A stretch of DNA of 64,000 nucleotides from Calidifontibacillus erzurumensis (GCF_013303125.1 NZ_JABTTE010000002.1:124001-188000), one strand, 5' to 3'; shown: positions 9,585 through 17,115, counted from the first letter of the stretch. Made by a program: numbers and translations. Notes: generated from the letters alone by a model not told the origin.

Positions 9585-10175
9585 ATGTCATTTTTAAAAA
9601 AAGGGATTGCCATTTTAATTGGAAGTTTGCTACTTTCCCTCGGTATAAATTTATTTCTTTATCCAAACGAATTGCTTGATGGCGGAATGATCGGGATTGG
9701 TTTAATTGTCAATTATTTATGGGGATTTGAAACAGGATTGACGATTATCATATGTAGTATACCAATTTTTATAATTGCATGGTTCCGCTATCGTACATAT
9801 TTTTATAATAGCATTCATGGATTATTAATTTCGTCTTTTTTTATAGATTTGCTTGCACCTTTAAGAACTGTCCATTTATCAAATATTTTACAATCTCCTT
9901 TGGTCAGTTCACTTATTGGAGGATGCCTTGTAGGAATTGGTATAGGCATTATGCTTAAATTTGAAACGAGCACAGGGGGAACGGATCTTTTGGCTCAATT
10001 TATTTCCGATTTGTTTTCAGTCAATGTCGGCATTGCCATTTTAATTATTGATACGATCGTTGTTTCCCTTGGAGGGTTGTTAATTTCTCATGAAACGCTC
10101 CTTTTATCGCTCATTACAATTTTTGTTGTAGGTATATCCACAAGTTTAATGACAATGCGAATTATTCATTATTAA
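9585..10175 (+). CDS. YitT/YitE-type membrane protein, short form
   Basis: The protein has 196 residues with five to six membrane segments. Residues 8-75 (GSLLLSLGINLFLYPNELLDGG) and GIGIGIMLKFETSTGGTDLLAQ are the signature of the YitT membrane domain. Most relatives of about 280 residues carry a C-terminal DUF2179 domain. Here the protein stops right after the membrane part, as in the shorter YitE group. The function of the family is unknown. It is preceded by AAGGGGATG. Confidence 0.85.
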   Translation: MSFLKKGIAILIGSLLLSLGINLFLYPNELLDGGMIGIGLIVNYLWGFETGLTIIICSIPIFIIAWFRYRTYFYNSIHGLLISSFFIDLLAPLRTVHLSNILQSPLVSSLIGGCLVGIGIGIMLKFETSTGGTDLLAQFISDLFSVNVGIAILIIDTIVVSLGGLLISHETLLLSLITIFVVGISTSLMTMRIIHY

Positions 10176-10261
10176 TTACGATCTTTTAAAAGTGCAGGAA
10201 TTTTATTTAGAAATCTTTGCAGCCTATTTTGCCGTTTAGTTAATGTAGATCATCACAAAAA

Positions 10262-10295
10262 AAGGGTCAATTAAAATAATGGACCCTCTTTTTTT
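10262..10295. terminator. Bidirectional terminator
   Basis: The AGGGTC / GACCCT stem (10263-10268 with 10282-10287) has a T run on both strands. It serves the YitT-type gene on plus and the 38-aa gene on minus. Confidence 0.8.
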
Positions 10296-10360
10296 ATTTT
10301 AGAAGAAAATTCATCAATAGTCGTTGAAATAGGAAGAGGGGTGTTGGGGAATTGTTTTTT

Positions 10361-10477
10361 TTATTTTTTTACCTCTAGGTAATATATTTTTGGTAAATAT
10401 AATGAATGGAACCAATGTTCTTGAACGATCGTAGCTGCAACAAAGGAAACCATTTGCCAGTCAATTTCTCTCCACAT
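10361..10477 (-). CDS. Unrecognised 38-residue protein
   Basis: The protein begins MWREIDWQMVSFVAATIVQE and ends YYLEVKK. A strong ribosome site (AGGGGGG, nine bases before the ATG) and a terminator 70 bases downstream on the same strand support a real gene. It is aromatic-rich and moderately hydrophobic, without a clear transmembrane segment. Position 10500 onward on the minus strand has a TATACT box that could be its -10. I do not recognise the family. Confidence 0.6.
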   Translation of the reverse strand: MWREIDWQMVSFVAATIVQEHWFHSLYLPKIYYLEVKK

Positions 10478-10563
10478 TCTTTATGCCCCCCCTGTATGAA
10501 TGATTACTACAGTATACGAAACTTCATGGTTGTCTGATACACGTACGAGAATTATATTGGAAC

Positions 10564-10651
10564 AAAAAAAAGGAGCTTATCGGGGTGGATAAGCTCCTAA
10601 GGGGGTGGGGACAGGGGGCTGATAGTGAGATTTTTACTACTATCAACTGTT
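10564..10651 (-). ncRNA. Candidate C-rich small regulatory RNA
   Basis: Read on the minus strand, a promoter (10687-10658) is followed by a short RNA with three parts. First is a 5' hairpin with a 7-bp stem TGATAGT / ACTATCA. Then comes a linker CCCCCTGTCCCCACCCCC. Last is an 11-bp terminator hairpin (10571-10581 with 10588-10598) with CACCCC in its loop, followed by seven T. There is no start codon with a ribosome site inside. Repeated C-rich single-stranded patches are the usual way Gram-positive trans-acting sRNAs block G-rich ribosome sites. The length of about 88 nt is inferred from the promoter and terminator. Confidence 0.6.
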
Positions 10652-10657
10652 TATCTA

Positions 10658-10687
10658 AGTATACAATATTATAGAGTAAAAAATCAA
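10658..10687 (-). promoter_or_regulatory. SigmaA-type promoter of the candidate sRNA
   Basis: On the minus strand TTGATT (-35) and TATACT (-10) are separated by 18 bases, in a very AT-rich stretch. The predicted start point is near 10651. Confidence 0.5.
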
Positions 10688-11002
10688 CAAAAAATTATAA
10701 AAAAATTACATTTTTTTGCTTTAATGTTTAATGAAGTATATTTAATACTATTGTGGGCACTTTTCACGTATTTATTCATATATGGGAAAGGGCTCGATCA
10801 CTAGATGAGCAATTTACATGATGAAAACAGTAATATTTAAGCAAATTATAAGATAATTGACAACTACTTTGCTTGAATTAAGATCGATGAAAAACAATGA
10901 AGAGGAATTCCATGTCAATAAATATTTCCAATCATACAAATATAAAAATAGTTTAAAAAAATTGAATAAACATGAACCCTTTTACGAATAAGGACACTTC
11001 GG

Positions 11003-11030
11003 TTGAAATATTTTTTATTTATGTTACAAT
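11003..11030 (+). promoter_or_regulatory. SigmaA-type promoter for the double-terminator leader
   Basis: TTGAAA and TACAAT are separated by 16 bases. The predicted start is near 11037, just before the structured leader. Confidence 0.5.
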
Positions 11031-11036
11031 ATTTAT

Positions 11037-11160
11037 AACTGAATAAGTTTGTTTTGGTGGAGTCTGTCACCAAGGGTGTTTACACCGTTGGTTCGATAGA
11101 CTCCTTTTGTCTTTTTATATTTTGTCAGGAGGGGTCTGTTAAAATACAGACCCCTTTTAA
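11037..11160 (+). promoter_or_regulatory. Structured leader with two tandem terminator hairpins
   Basis: Hairpin 1 (11059-11104) is long: GGAGTCTGTC pairs with GATAGACTCC, then ACCAA with TTGGT, then GGTG-TTTA-CACC, followed by TTTTGTCTTTTT. Hairpin 2 (11131-11154) is a perfect 9-bp stem GGGGTCTGT / ACAGACCCC followed by TTTTAATTTTTT. The 3' arm of hairpin 1 (11096-11104) can also pair over nine bases, with two G-U pairs, with the 5' arm of hairpin 2 (11131-11139). That pairing would disrupt both terminators. The 35-aa membrane protein follows. I do not recognise it as a known riboswitch class. Confidence 0.6.
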
Positions 11161-11180
11161 TTTTTTGAGGAGGAGATGGA

Positions 11181-11288
11181 ATGAAAAAGAACGATAAGAA
11201 ACTTACTTTTGTTGAAATATTAGTGATGGGTGCAACTGTTATTGTTGGGTTATTTATGGCAGCGGGTGCTGGAATGCTTTTTTCTTAA
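11181..11288 (+). CDS. 35-residue single-span membrane protein
   Basis: The sequence is a short basic head (MKKNDKKLTFVE) and one membrane helix (ILVMGATVIVGLFMAAGAGM). GAGGAGG lies eight bases before the ATG. It has its own promoter, the structured double-terminator leader and a perfect terminator 19 bases downstream, so it forms a complete transcription unit. The family is unknown to me. Small one-helix proteins behind attenuators are often regulators of transporters, but nothing here proves that. Confidence 0.65.
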   Translation: MKKNDKKLTFVEILVMGATVIVGLFMAAGAGMLFS

Positions 11289-11306
11289 CAGTAGATAAAG
11301 CTAAAG

Positions 11307-11334
11307 CCTTTACGCATTAGCGTAAAGGTTTTTT
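11307..11334 (+). terminator. Terminator of the 35-aa gene
   Basis: A perfect 9-bp stem CCTTTACGC / GCGTAAAGG with loop ATTA is followed by six T. Confidence 0.85.
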
Positions 11335-11823
11335 AATTGGAATAACTGGTAAAGCGGTAAAGAAATGACCTACTTTGTCTTAGGACAGCAGGAGTTATCA
11401 TTTCTTAGAGATTTCAATAAAACGGTGATTATTATCAATCAATTGCTAATTGGTCAAACAACGATGTTTACCTTATACAAAGTGGATAAAACAGCTGCTT
11501 TTTTCTTTTTTATTTATTACGAAGAAGGTTAAACCTTGGTTATACTCATATAGATATGAATGATTATTTTGGAATGAAATTTACTTTTTCACCTACCAAA
11601 GAAAAATTCTCAGCCCAAGTGTCTATAGGTTTTGGACTTCATCCTTAAAATAAATTGTTTAGGAATTCTTCTGCTCAAAATAAAATAATTGCTCTTACTT
11701 GGCTGGAACCATTTTCGTCAAATTGACACCAAGCTCCCACGGTTTTGATCCATTGAATTTTTACAAATTGAATGACTGTTGTCTTGTTTGTAAACATTAA
11801 ATGTAGGGAGCGTGATCAACAAA
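11335..11823. other. Gene-free stretch with one imperfect hairpin
   Basis: I see no convincing coding frame here. An imperfect inverted repeat spans 11360-11406 (outer stem AAGAAATGA / TCATTTCTT, inner TGTC-TTAG-GACA), without a T run. It could be a leader structure or a processed RNA. The rest is AT-rich and holds the promoter region of the TerC-family gene. Confidence 0.4.
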
Positions 11824-12498
11824 ATGGAATTCTTTTCTGCAGAGTTTTTTTCGGTGCTGTTGTCCATCATTATTATTGATTTAGTTTTAGCGGGCGACAA
11901 CGCTATCGTCATTGGTCTTGCTGCAAGAAACTTACCGAAAAATCAACAAAAAAGAGTGATCATTTGGGGAACGGCTGGCGCCATCGTCATCAGAGCATTA
12001 GCAACGTTAGCTGTCGTTTGGTTGCTAAAAATACCAGGTTTACTTCTTATTGGTGGAATTTTATTAATTTGGATTGCCTATAAATTATTAACTGAAGAAA
12101 AAGAGCATGACGTAAAACCAAGTGAAAATTTTTTTGCTGCTATCCGTACAATTATTATTGCAGATGCATTAATGGGCTTAGATAATGTATTAGCCATTGC
12201 TGGTGCAGCCCATGGAAGCTTTTTACTTGTCATCATTGGCCTCCTAGTATCAGTTCCAATTGTTGTCTGGGGCAGTACAATGATTTTAAAATTGGTGGAA
12301 AGATTCCCCATTATTATTACAATCGGGGCTGGAGTATTGGCATATACGGCTTCAAAAATGATTGCGGATGAACCATTTATGAAACAATTTTTTGAAGAAA
12401 ATCCAATGTTTAAATGGGGGCTCACTGTACTGATTATTACAGGAGTCATATTTTTTGGACGATTAAAACAAAGGAGACATAAATTATCACCAGTATAA
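11824..12498 (+). CDS. yjbE: TerC-family integral membrane protein, YjbE-like
   Basis: The protein has 224 residues with about seven membrane helices. The TerC family signature is clear: LVLAGDNAIVIGLAARNLP near the N-terminus and DALMGLDNVLAIAGAA in the middle, each with the acidic residues thought to bind metal. Bacillus relatives (YjbE, YceF, YkoY) are linked to manganese export and to loading exported enzymes. The frame reaches a GTG at 11812, but that codon directly abuts the AGGGAG site. The ATG at 11824 is 13 bases away and more plausible. No yybP-ykoY manganese riboswitch is visible upstream. Confidence 0.85.
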   Translation: MEFFSAEFFSVLLSIIIIDLVLAGDNAIVIGLAARNLPKNQQKRVIIWGTAGAIVIRALATLAVVWLLKIPGLLLIGGILLIWIAYKLLTEEKEHDVKPSENFFAAIRTIIIADALMGLDNVLAIAGAAHGSFLLVIIGLLVSVPIVVWGSTMILKLVERFPIIITIGAGVLAYTASKMIADEPFMKQFFEENPMFKWGLTVLIITGVIFFGRLKQRRHKLSPV

Positions 12499-12521
12499 GA
12501 GGGAGAACATCCCTCTTTTTT
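12499..12521 (+). terminator. Terminator of yjbE
   Basis: The stem GAGGGA / TCCCTC with a five-base loop is followed by seven T. Confidence 0.8.
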
Positions 12522-12578
12522 CAATATAAAAGACCGCCTCATAAATGAGACAGCCTATAGACTCGGGAAAATTAAATA

Positions 12579-12773
12579 TTATTTTTTATTTCCTGCAAGT
12601 GTTGCTTGAGCTTGCTTAACCAAACGTTTTGTAATTTCTCCACCGACTGAACCATTTGCACGAGAAACGGTATCGGCTGAAAGTTTAACGCCAAATTCTT
12701 GAGCAATTTCTTCTTTATATTGATCTAACATTTGCTGTACCCCTGGCACAACCAATTTATTTCGTTTTGCCAC
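12579..12773 (-). CDS. sspD: Alpha/beta-type small acid-soluble spore protein, SspD-like
   Basis: The protein has 64 residues. It binds and protects spore DNA. The family hallmarks EIAQEFGV (with the GPR protease site) and [13 protein letters not shown] are present, and the start [14 protein letters not shown] closely follows SspD of Bacillus subtilis. The GTG at 12773 lies nine bases from GGAGG. An upstream GTG at 12782 touches that site and is rejected. It is expressed in the forespore in known relatives. Confidence 0.93.
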   Translation of the reverse strand: MAKRNKLVVPGVQQMLDQYKEEIAQEFGVKLSADTVSRANGSVGGEITKRLVKQAQATLAGNKK

Positions 12774-12928
12774 CGTAGACACCTCCTTTTTTGTATAGGT
12801 TGCTTCATTAAAAAAGTTCTATGTGATGTAAAGATAGCCAAAAAAGATTTTTTTAGTTCCCTTATTAGCGAGTCTTGTTCATATTAAGAAAATCGCCTAA
12901 AATATCGCTGTATAAAGGGGGGATTCTA

Positions 12929-13120
12929 ATGGAAAAAAATAAAGAACATTTTAAGGAAATGATTGATAAATTAAGAAAAAATGAATTGGATCATCTTTTG
13001 GTAACAAAGCAAGAATTTTTAGTTTTCCGTGAAGTTTTAATGGAACAAAAAGATAAAGAAAAAATTGTAGGAGAAGCAAAAAAAGGAGGGCAAATCATCT
13101 ATAGATTTAAAGGGGACTGA
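12929..13120 (+). CDS. Small charged hypothetical protein
   Basis: The protein has 63 residues, beginning MEKNKEHFKEMIDKLRKNEL. It is hydrophilic, with helix then a short beta-like C-terminus (GGQIIYRFKGD). AAAGGGGGG precedes the ATG. The frame extends to 12875, but that part lacks a ribosome site. Similar small proteins with an EFLVFREVL core occur in many Bacillus genomes with no assigned function. Confidence 0.7.
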   Translation: MEKNKEHFKEMIDKLRKNELDHLLVTKQEFLVFREVLMEQKDKEKIVGEAKKGGQIIYRFKGD

Positions 13121-13163
13121 TGCATATATAAATAGAGTACAATGTAAATAAGGAGGGGCCGGT

Positions 13164-13589
13164 TTGCATTTTGCTTATAGTTATTCACCTTATGAGTACT
13201 CTTCTTCAGTGAATCATTGGTTTCAAAATCTCTATCCTTGTCCTCGTACCTACAATTATCATGGATACTTTGATCCAATTCCCCAACGTCAATATTTTGA
13301 AAAAGTAGATGTCACAATATTTAATGAATCATTAAAAGCATATAGACTGCTGTTAAGGGATGCTAGTTTAGTTTTAAATAAATTGGCTGAATCAAAAACA
13401 TTGGCTGAACAAGTCATGGGTGCAGCGCAACTTTCAGATACGAAAGAAGTGGAACGGCTTATTCAATCACTTGGGATTTCATCAAATTTCAAAGTAACGT
13501 ATAATCCCGATGGAATTCACTTAAAGTTCTGGTCGGAGGTTCAAGGAACTGAATGCTGCCAACTTGATATGGCAATTAGGTGGGGATAA
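13164..13589 (+). CDS. Hypothetical protein, possibly spore-associated
   Basis: The protein has 141 residues with a TTG start after AGGAGGGG. The first 40 residues are rich in Tyr, Ser and Pro (YSYSPYEYSS), like many coat-type proteins. Residues 45-141 form a helical then beta region ending in CCQLDMAIRWG. The overall shape recalls inner-coat proteins of the YuzC kind, but I cannot confirm membership. It has its own terminator. Confidence 0.65.
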   Translation: MHFAYSYSPYEYSSSVNHWFQNLYPCPRTYNYHGYFDPIPQRQYFEKVDVTIFNESLKAYRLLLRDASLVLNKLAESKTLAEQVMGAAQLSDTKEVERLIQSLGISSNFKVTYNPDGIHLKFWSEVQGTECCQLDMAIRWG

Positions 13590-13648
13590 TTTTTTAGCTT
13601 TTAAATCGCTTCCTTAAATAAATCTAGTTTTATGTCCGTTGATTGCGT

Positions 13649-13687
13649 AAAAGGGGTTTCCGCTGATTGGATAACCCTTTTATTTTT
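13649..13687 (+). terminator. Probable terminator
   Basis: AAAAGGGGTTTCC pairs with GGATAACCCTTTT with two weak positions. It is followed by ATTTTT. Confidence 0.6.
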
Positions 13688-13775
13688 GACTAGTTCAAGA
13701 TGAAAGTTTTATATTTGCAATCATACTTATGTATTGGACAAATTTTTATTACATATGTAAAAGGAGCGATCATTC

Positions 13776-14063
13776 ATGGGAAATTTTCATTTAGAAATAT
13801 GGAAAGAAGAACTTTGCTTACAAAAAAATAAAAAAATGATGGAATTAATGGAAGTAAAACGTAAAATTGAACGACTTCAAGATAGGCTGTTATTTCTCCA
13901 AGATATAAAAGAAAAATTACAATCATCGATATTGGAGAAATTAGAAAAAGAAATTCAATTTCTTATTGAGGACCAAGTAAGGCTAAAAAAAGAAATTGCT
14001 GATATTGATACAATTTTACATTCGATTGAGATTGAAATTGGCAATATAATGCTAGCTCAATAA
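13776..14063 (+). CDS. Coiled-coil hypothetical protein
   Basis: The protein has 95 residues, nearly all predicted heptad coiled coil (KIERLQDRLLFLQDIKEKL, then LEKEIQFLIEDQVRLKKEI). AAAGGAG lies nine bases before the ATG. It has no enzyme motif and I do not recognise a family. It stands alone between two terminators or leaders. Confidence 0.65.
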   Translation: MGNFHLEIWKEELCLQKNKKMMELMEVKRKIERLQDRLLFLQDIKEKLQSSILEKLEKEIQFLIEDQVRLKKEIADIDTILHSIEIEIGNIMLAQ

Positions 14064-14130
14064 AAGTTTGTTGCATTTGCATAGTTATTATGATAAACCT
14101 ATTATAGATAAAATATTTATAATAATTTTG

Positions 14131-14213
14131 CCGCTAGGGGTGCCAAAATGGCTGAGAAAGACAGAAGTCTTAACCCTTAAACCTGACCTAGGTAATACTA
14201 GCGTAGGGAAGTG
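14131..14213 (+). promoter_or_regulatory. TPP riboswitch for thiZXY
   Basis: All thi-box blocks are present: CTAGGGGTGCC, GGCTGAGAAAGAC, ACCCTTAAACCTGA and the closing TAATACTAGCGTAGGGAAG. It is the second TPP switch in the window and controls the uptake genes rather than the synthesis genes. Confidence 0.95.
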
Positions 14214-14269
14214 GTGCGAATAAGCTGATTTCATTCATATCAATGAATCTGAATCATTATTAGCATAAA

Positions 14270-14299
14270 AACCACTTCTTTTTTAGAAGTGGTTTTTTT
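14270..14299 (+). terminator. Terminator of the second TPP riboswitch
   Basis: A perfect 10-bp stem AACCACTTCT / AGAAGTGGTT is followed by T run 14295-14299, which abuts the first possible ATG of thiZ at 14300. Confidence 0.9.
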
Positions 14300-15097
14300 A
14301 TGAGGGAGGAGAAAAGTATAGAAATTCAACATGTATTAGCGTTCAATTGTGTTGATTTTAAATATGCAAATAACGGGTCATATGTTGTAAAAGGATTAAA
14401 TTTTTCCGTCAATGATGGAGAATTTGTAAGTATTATAGGGCCAAGCGGCTCTGGAAAAACAACGTTGTTTCGCCTTATAACGGGTCTTGAAAATCCTAGT
14501 TCAGGCACTATCCAAATCAATGGCCATTATACTGAAAAGCGCTTAGGCTCTGTAGGTTATATGCCTCAACAAGATTTGTTAATGCCTTGGCGTACCGTTT
14601 ATGAAAATGTGGTAGTTCCGTTGGAAATAAAAGGAATAAATCCTCGATCTCAAAAAGAAGAAATATATGATATGTTAAACGAATTTGGATTAAAAGGATT
14701 TGAACAGGAATATCCAAATAAATTATCTGGTGGAATGAAACAGCGTGTTTCTTTTTTGCGAACCATTTTAACCGGAGCGAAAGTTCTTTTATTGGACGAG
14801 CCTTTTAGCGCATTAGATGCAATTACGAGGTTAGCGATGCAAGAATGGCTAGTGGATAAGTGGGAAAACCTTAAAAAAACGATTTTATTTATAACCCATG
14901 ATGTGGATGAAGCACTACTTCTTTCTGACCGCATTTTTATCATTACTGATAAACCGATCACTCACTTTAAGGAAATCATTGTACCGCTCGGTCGGCCAAG
15001 AAAAATTAGAGATCTCGCTCAACCCGAAATCATTACGATAAAAGAGCTGATGCTTAAAGAGCTGCGGATGGATGTTGATACATATGAAAACAATTAA
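14300..15097 (+). CDS. thiZ: ABC transporter ATPase ThiZ (thiamine precursor uptake)
   Basis: The protein has up to 265 residues. Walker A GPSGSGKTT, the Q-loop MPQQDLLMPW, the signature LSGGMKQR, Walker B VLLLDEPFSALD and the H-loop ITHDVDEA are complete. It is of the nitrate/taurine/pyrimidine type that works with ThiX and ThiY. The start is unclear. ATG 14300 touches the terminator and has no ribosome site, while AGGGAGGAG lies at 14303-14311, inside the frame. Eight bases after that site is an ATA codon (14318), which would be an unusual start. ThiXYZ systems import formylated aminopyrimidine, a thiamine breakdown product. Confidence 0.9.
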   Translation: MREEKSIEIQHVLAFNCVDFKYANNGSYVVKGLNFSVNDGEFVSIIGPSGSGKTTLFRLITGLENPSSGTIQINGHYTEKRLGSVGYMPQQDLLMPWRTVYENVVVPLEIKGINPRSQKEEIYDMLNEFGLKGFEQEYPNKLSGGMKQRVSFLRTILTGAKVLLLDEPFSALDAITRLAMQEWLVDKWENLKKTILFITHDVDEALLLSDRIFIITDKPITHFKEIIVPLGRPRKIRDLAQPEIITIKELMLKELRMDVDTYENN

Positions 15098-15836
15098 AGA
15101 TTATATTTCTTCTATTAGTCTTCTATTATTGTTTTTTATTTCTTGGGAAATCGCTGCAAAAATTGTTAATAAAAAATATATATTGCCTTCTCCTACACAA
15201 ATACTTTCGAAATTGTGGGAGTTGAAAAGTGAATTATTTTTAAACCATTTGCCTGCAACTTTGTTAATTATTATAACAGGGTTACTAATATCCATTTTAA
15301 TTGGGGTTGGGCTTTCCATTTGGATGTATTTAAATAAATCTGTTGAAAAAGCTTTTTATCCGCTTTTAATTGCGTCACAAACGATTCCAATTATTGCACT
15401 GGCACCCATTTTTGTGCTTTGGTTTGGATATTCAATTTGGAGCAAAGTCGTCGTTACAATATTAATAACCTTTTTTCCAATTACAGTTAATACCTTTGAC
15501 GGTTTGCGATCAACAAAAAAAGAATTGGTGGAATTACTCCGTACGATGGGAGCATCCAAAAAAGATATTTTTCTAAAGGTTAGTATTCCAAGCTCATTGC
15601 CGTATTTTTATTCTGGCCTTAAAGTTGCTGTCACATTAAGCGTAATAGGAGCCGCGATAGGGGAATGGCTTGGGGCCCAAGCAGGACTTGGTTATTTTAG
15701 CCGTCGTATGATGACGCAATTTGATGGTGCAGGTGTATTTGCTCCAATCGTTTTACTTTCATTGGTTGGTATTCTTTTATTTTTACTAATAGTCTTCTTA
15801 GAAAAAATTGCATTGAAGTGGAGGAAAACAGAGTGA
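15084..15836 (+). CDS. thiX: ABC transporter permease ThiX
   Basis: The protein has 250 residues and six membrane segments. The binding-protein-dependent permease motif is visible as ELLRTMGASKKDIFLKVSIP. It overlaps the end of thiZ by 14 bases, so translation is coupled. An ATG at 15072 is four codons upstream in frame and cannot be excluded. It forms the channel for the ThiXYZ pyrimidine importer. Confidence 0.9.
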   Translation: MKTIKDYISSISLLLLFFISWEIAAKIVNKKYILPSPTQILSKLWELKSELFLNHLPATLLIIITGLLISILIGVGLSIWMYLNKSVEKAFYPLLIASQTIPIIALAPIFVLWFGYSIWSKVVVTILITFFPITVNTFDGLRSTKKELVELLRTMGASKKDIFLKVSIPSSLPYFYSGLKVAVTLSVIGAAIGEWLGAQAGLGYFSRRMMTQFDGAGVFAPIVLLSLVGILLFLLIVFLEKIALKWRKTE

Positions 15837-16852
15837 AAAAGTGGATTTCTTTTTTTGTTGTTTTAGCGCTCATTTCAAGTCTAGTGGCTTGTTCTGGCAA
15901 TGAAACAAATGTTGAAAACGGGGATGGAGATTCAGGCGAAAAAGAATTAAAAGATGTTAGCGTTATGTTGGATTGGTATCCAAATGCGTTACATACGTTC
16001 CTTTATGTTGCAAAAGAAAAAGGATATTTTGCTGAGGAAGGTGTAAATGTAGATATTCAATTTCCTGCCAACCCTACCGATCCGTTAAATTTAGCAGCAG
16101 CTGGCAAAATTACACTAGGTTTTTATTACCAACCTGATGTTATCATTGCCCGTGCCAATGAAAATGTTCCTGTAAAATCAGTCGCTTCAATTGTGCGTGC
16201 ACCATTAAACCATATCGTATTTTTGGATAACAGTCCGATTCAAACACCGAAAGATTTAGAAGGAAAAACAGTTGGCTATCCTGGTATTGCCTTAAATGAA
16301 TCGCTGTTAAAAACTATGGTTGAACATGATGGCGGCGATCCAAACAAAGTAAAACTAATTGATGTTGGTTTTGAATTAGGTGCTTCTATCGTTGCAGAAA
16401 AAGTCGATGCAGTTATTGGAGCTTTTATTAATCATGAAGTACCTGTATTGAAACAAAAAGGTTACGTGACACGTTATTTTAATCCTGTAGATTATGGTGT
16501 ACCAGCTTATAGTGAAATCGTATTAGTAACAAGCGATGATACTTGGGAGAAGGAAAAAGAAGCAATCCAAGCTTTTTGGAGAGCAGTAAAAAAAGGATAT
16601 GAATTTACGAAAGGAAACCCGGATGAGGCATTACAAATTTTATTAACAAATCAAGATGAAGCGAACTTCCCACTAATTCCAGAGGTCGAGAAAGAAAGTT
16701 TGGAAATTTTATTATCAATGATGGAGACGGAAGAAAATCCATTTGGCAGTCAAACGAAACAATCTTGGCAAGAAGTAGTCGAATGGCTGATGGAAACCGG
16801 GTTAGTAACGAATGAACCAGTTGTTGATGACTTGTTTATAAATATCGAATAG
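15833..16852 (+). CDS. thiY: Substrate-binding lipoprotein ThiY
   Basis: The protein has 339 residues. It has a lipoprotein signal peptide ending SSLVAC at residue 19, then an NMT1/THI5-like domain with VMLDWYPNALHTFLYVAKEKG, the standard pyrimidine-binding start of this family. GTG 15833 follows GGAGG by eight bases and overlaps the thiX stop. The frame is open to 15818, but the GTG gives the proper signal peptide. It delivers a hydroxymethyl- or formylaminopyrimidine to ThiXZ. A neighbouring tenA, common in such operons, is absent. Confidence 0.92.
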   Translation: MKKWISFFVVLALISSLVACSGNETNVENGDGDSGEKELKDVSVMLDWYPNALHTFLYVAKEKGYFAEEGVNVDIQFPANPTDPLNLAAAGKITLGFYYQPDVIIARANENVPVKSVASIVRAPLNHIVFLDNSPIQTPKDLEGKTVGYPGIALNESLLKTMVEHDGGDPNKVKLIDVGFELGASIVAEKVDAVIGAFINHEVPVLKQKGYVTRYFNPVDYGVPAYSEIVLVTSDDTWEKEKEAIQAFWRAVKKGYEFTKGNPDEALQILLTNQDEANFPLIPEVEKESLEILLSMMETEENPFGSQTKQSWQEVVEWLMETGLVTNEPVVDDLFINIE

Positions 16853-16866
16853 AATTTATAAATAAT

Positions 16867-16934
16867 GGAAAAAGGCCGGCCTAAAAAGCAAAACCTCTGA
16901 ATTGAGGGAGGGCATTCTCGGACCGGCTTTTTAA
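16867..16934 (+). terminator. Terminator of thiZXY
   Basis: An outer stem of AAAAAGGCCGG with CCGGCTTTTT (one bulge) encloses a small CCTC/GAGG hairpin and ends in a T run. Confidence 0.7.
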
Positions 16935-16937
16935 AGA

Positions 16938-16977
16938 AAATAGAAAGATGCCTTTGCGAAGTCAAGCAAAGGCATCT
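16938..16977 (-). terminator. Terminator of the first YjcZ-type gene
   Basis: A perfect 12-bp stem AGATGCCTTTGC / GCAAAGGCATCT, with a moderately T-rich tail on the minus strand. Confidence 0.7.
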
Positions 16978-16983
16978 ATTTCA

Positions 16984-17115
16984 TTAACAAGCCCAAGCTG
17001 CACCAACGATAATTAATAAGATAAACAATACAACAATTAACGCAAATCCGCGGCCGTATCCATATCCATAACCATATCCATAACTAGGATAGCAGCATTG
17101 TCCATATCCAAACAT
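16984..17115 (-). CDS. YjcZ-family small sporulation-type protein (43 aa)
   Basis: The head is a Gly-Tyr repeat ([19 protein letters not shown]) and the tail is one membrane helix [18 protein letters not shown] ending in Cys. This is the YjcZ family layout: glycine/tyrosine head plus a [15 protein letters not shown] helix. AAAGGAG precedes the ATG. Family members are abundant, tiny and linked to sporulation. Their job is unknown. A shorter paralogue lies at 17306. Confidence 0.9.
   Translation of the reverse strand: MFGYGQCCYPSYGYGYGYGYGRGFALIVVLFILLIIVGAAWAC

Noticed and set aside
11059-11104. tRNA-like look of GTTGGTTCGATAGACTCC
   Set aside because: The segment has a T-loop-like TTCGA, but the whole hairpin is 46 bases with no acceptor, D or anticodon arms. 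It is explained by a terminator stem.
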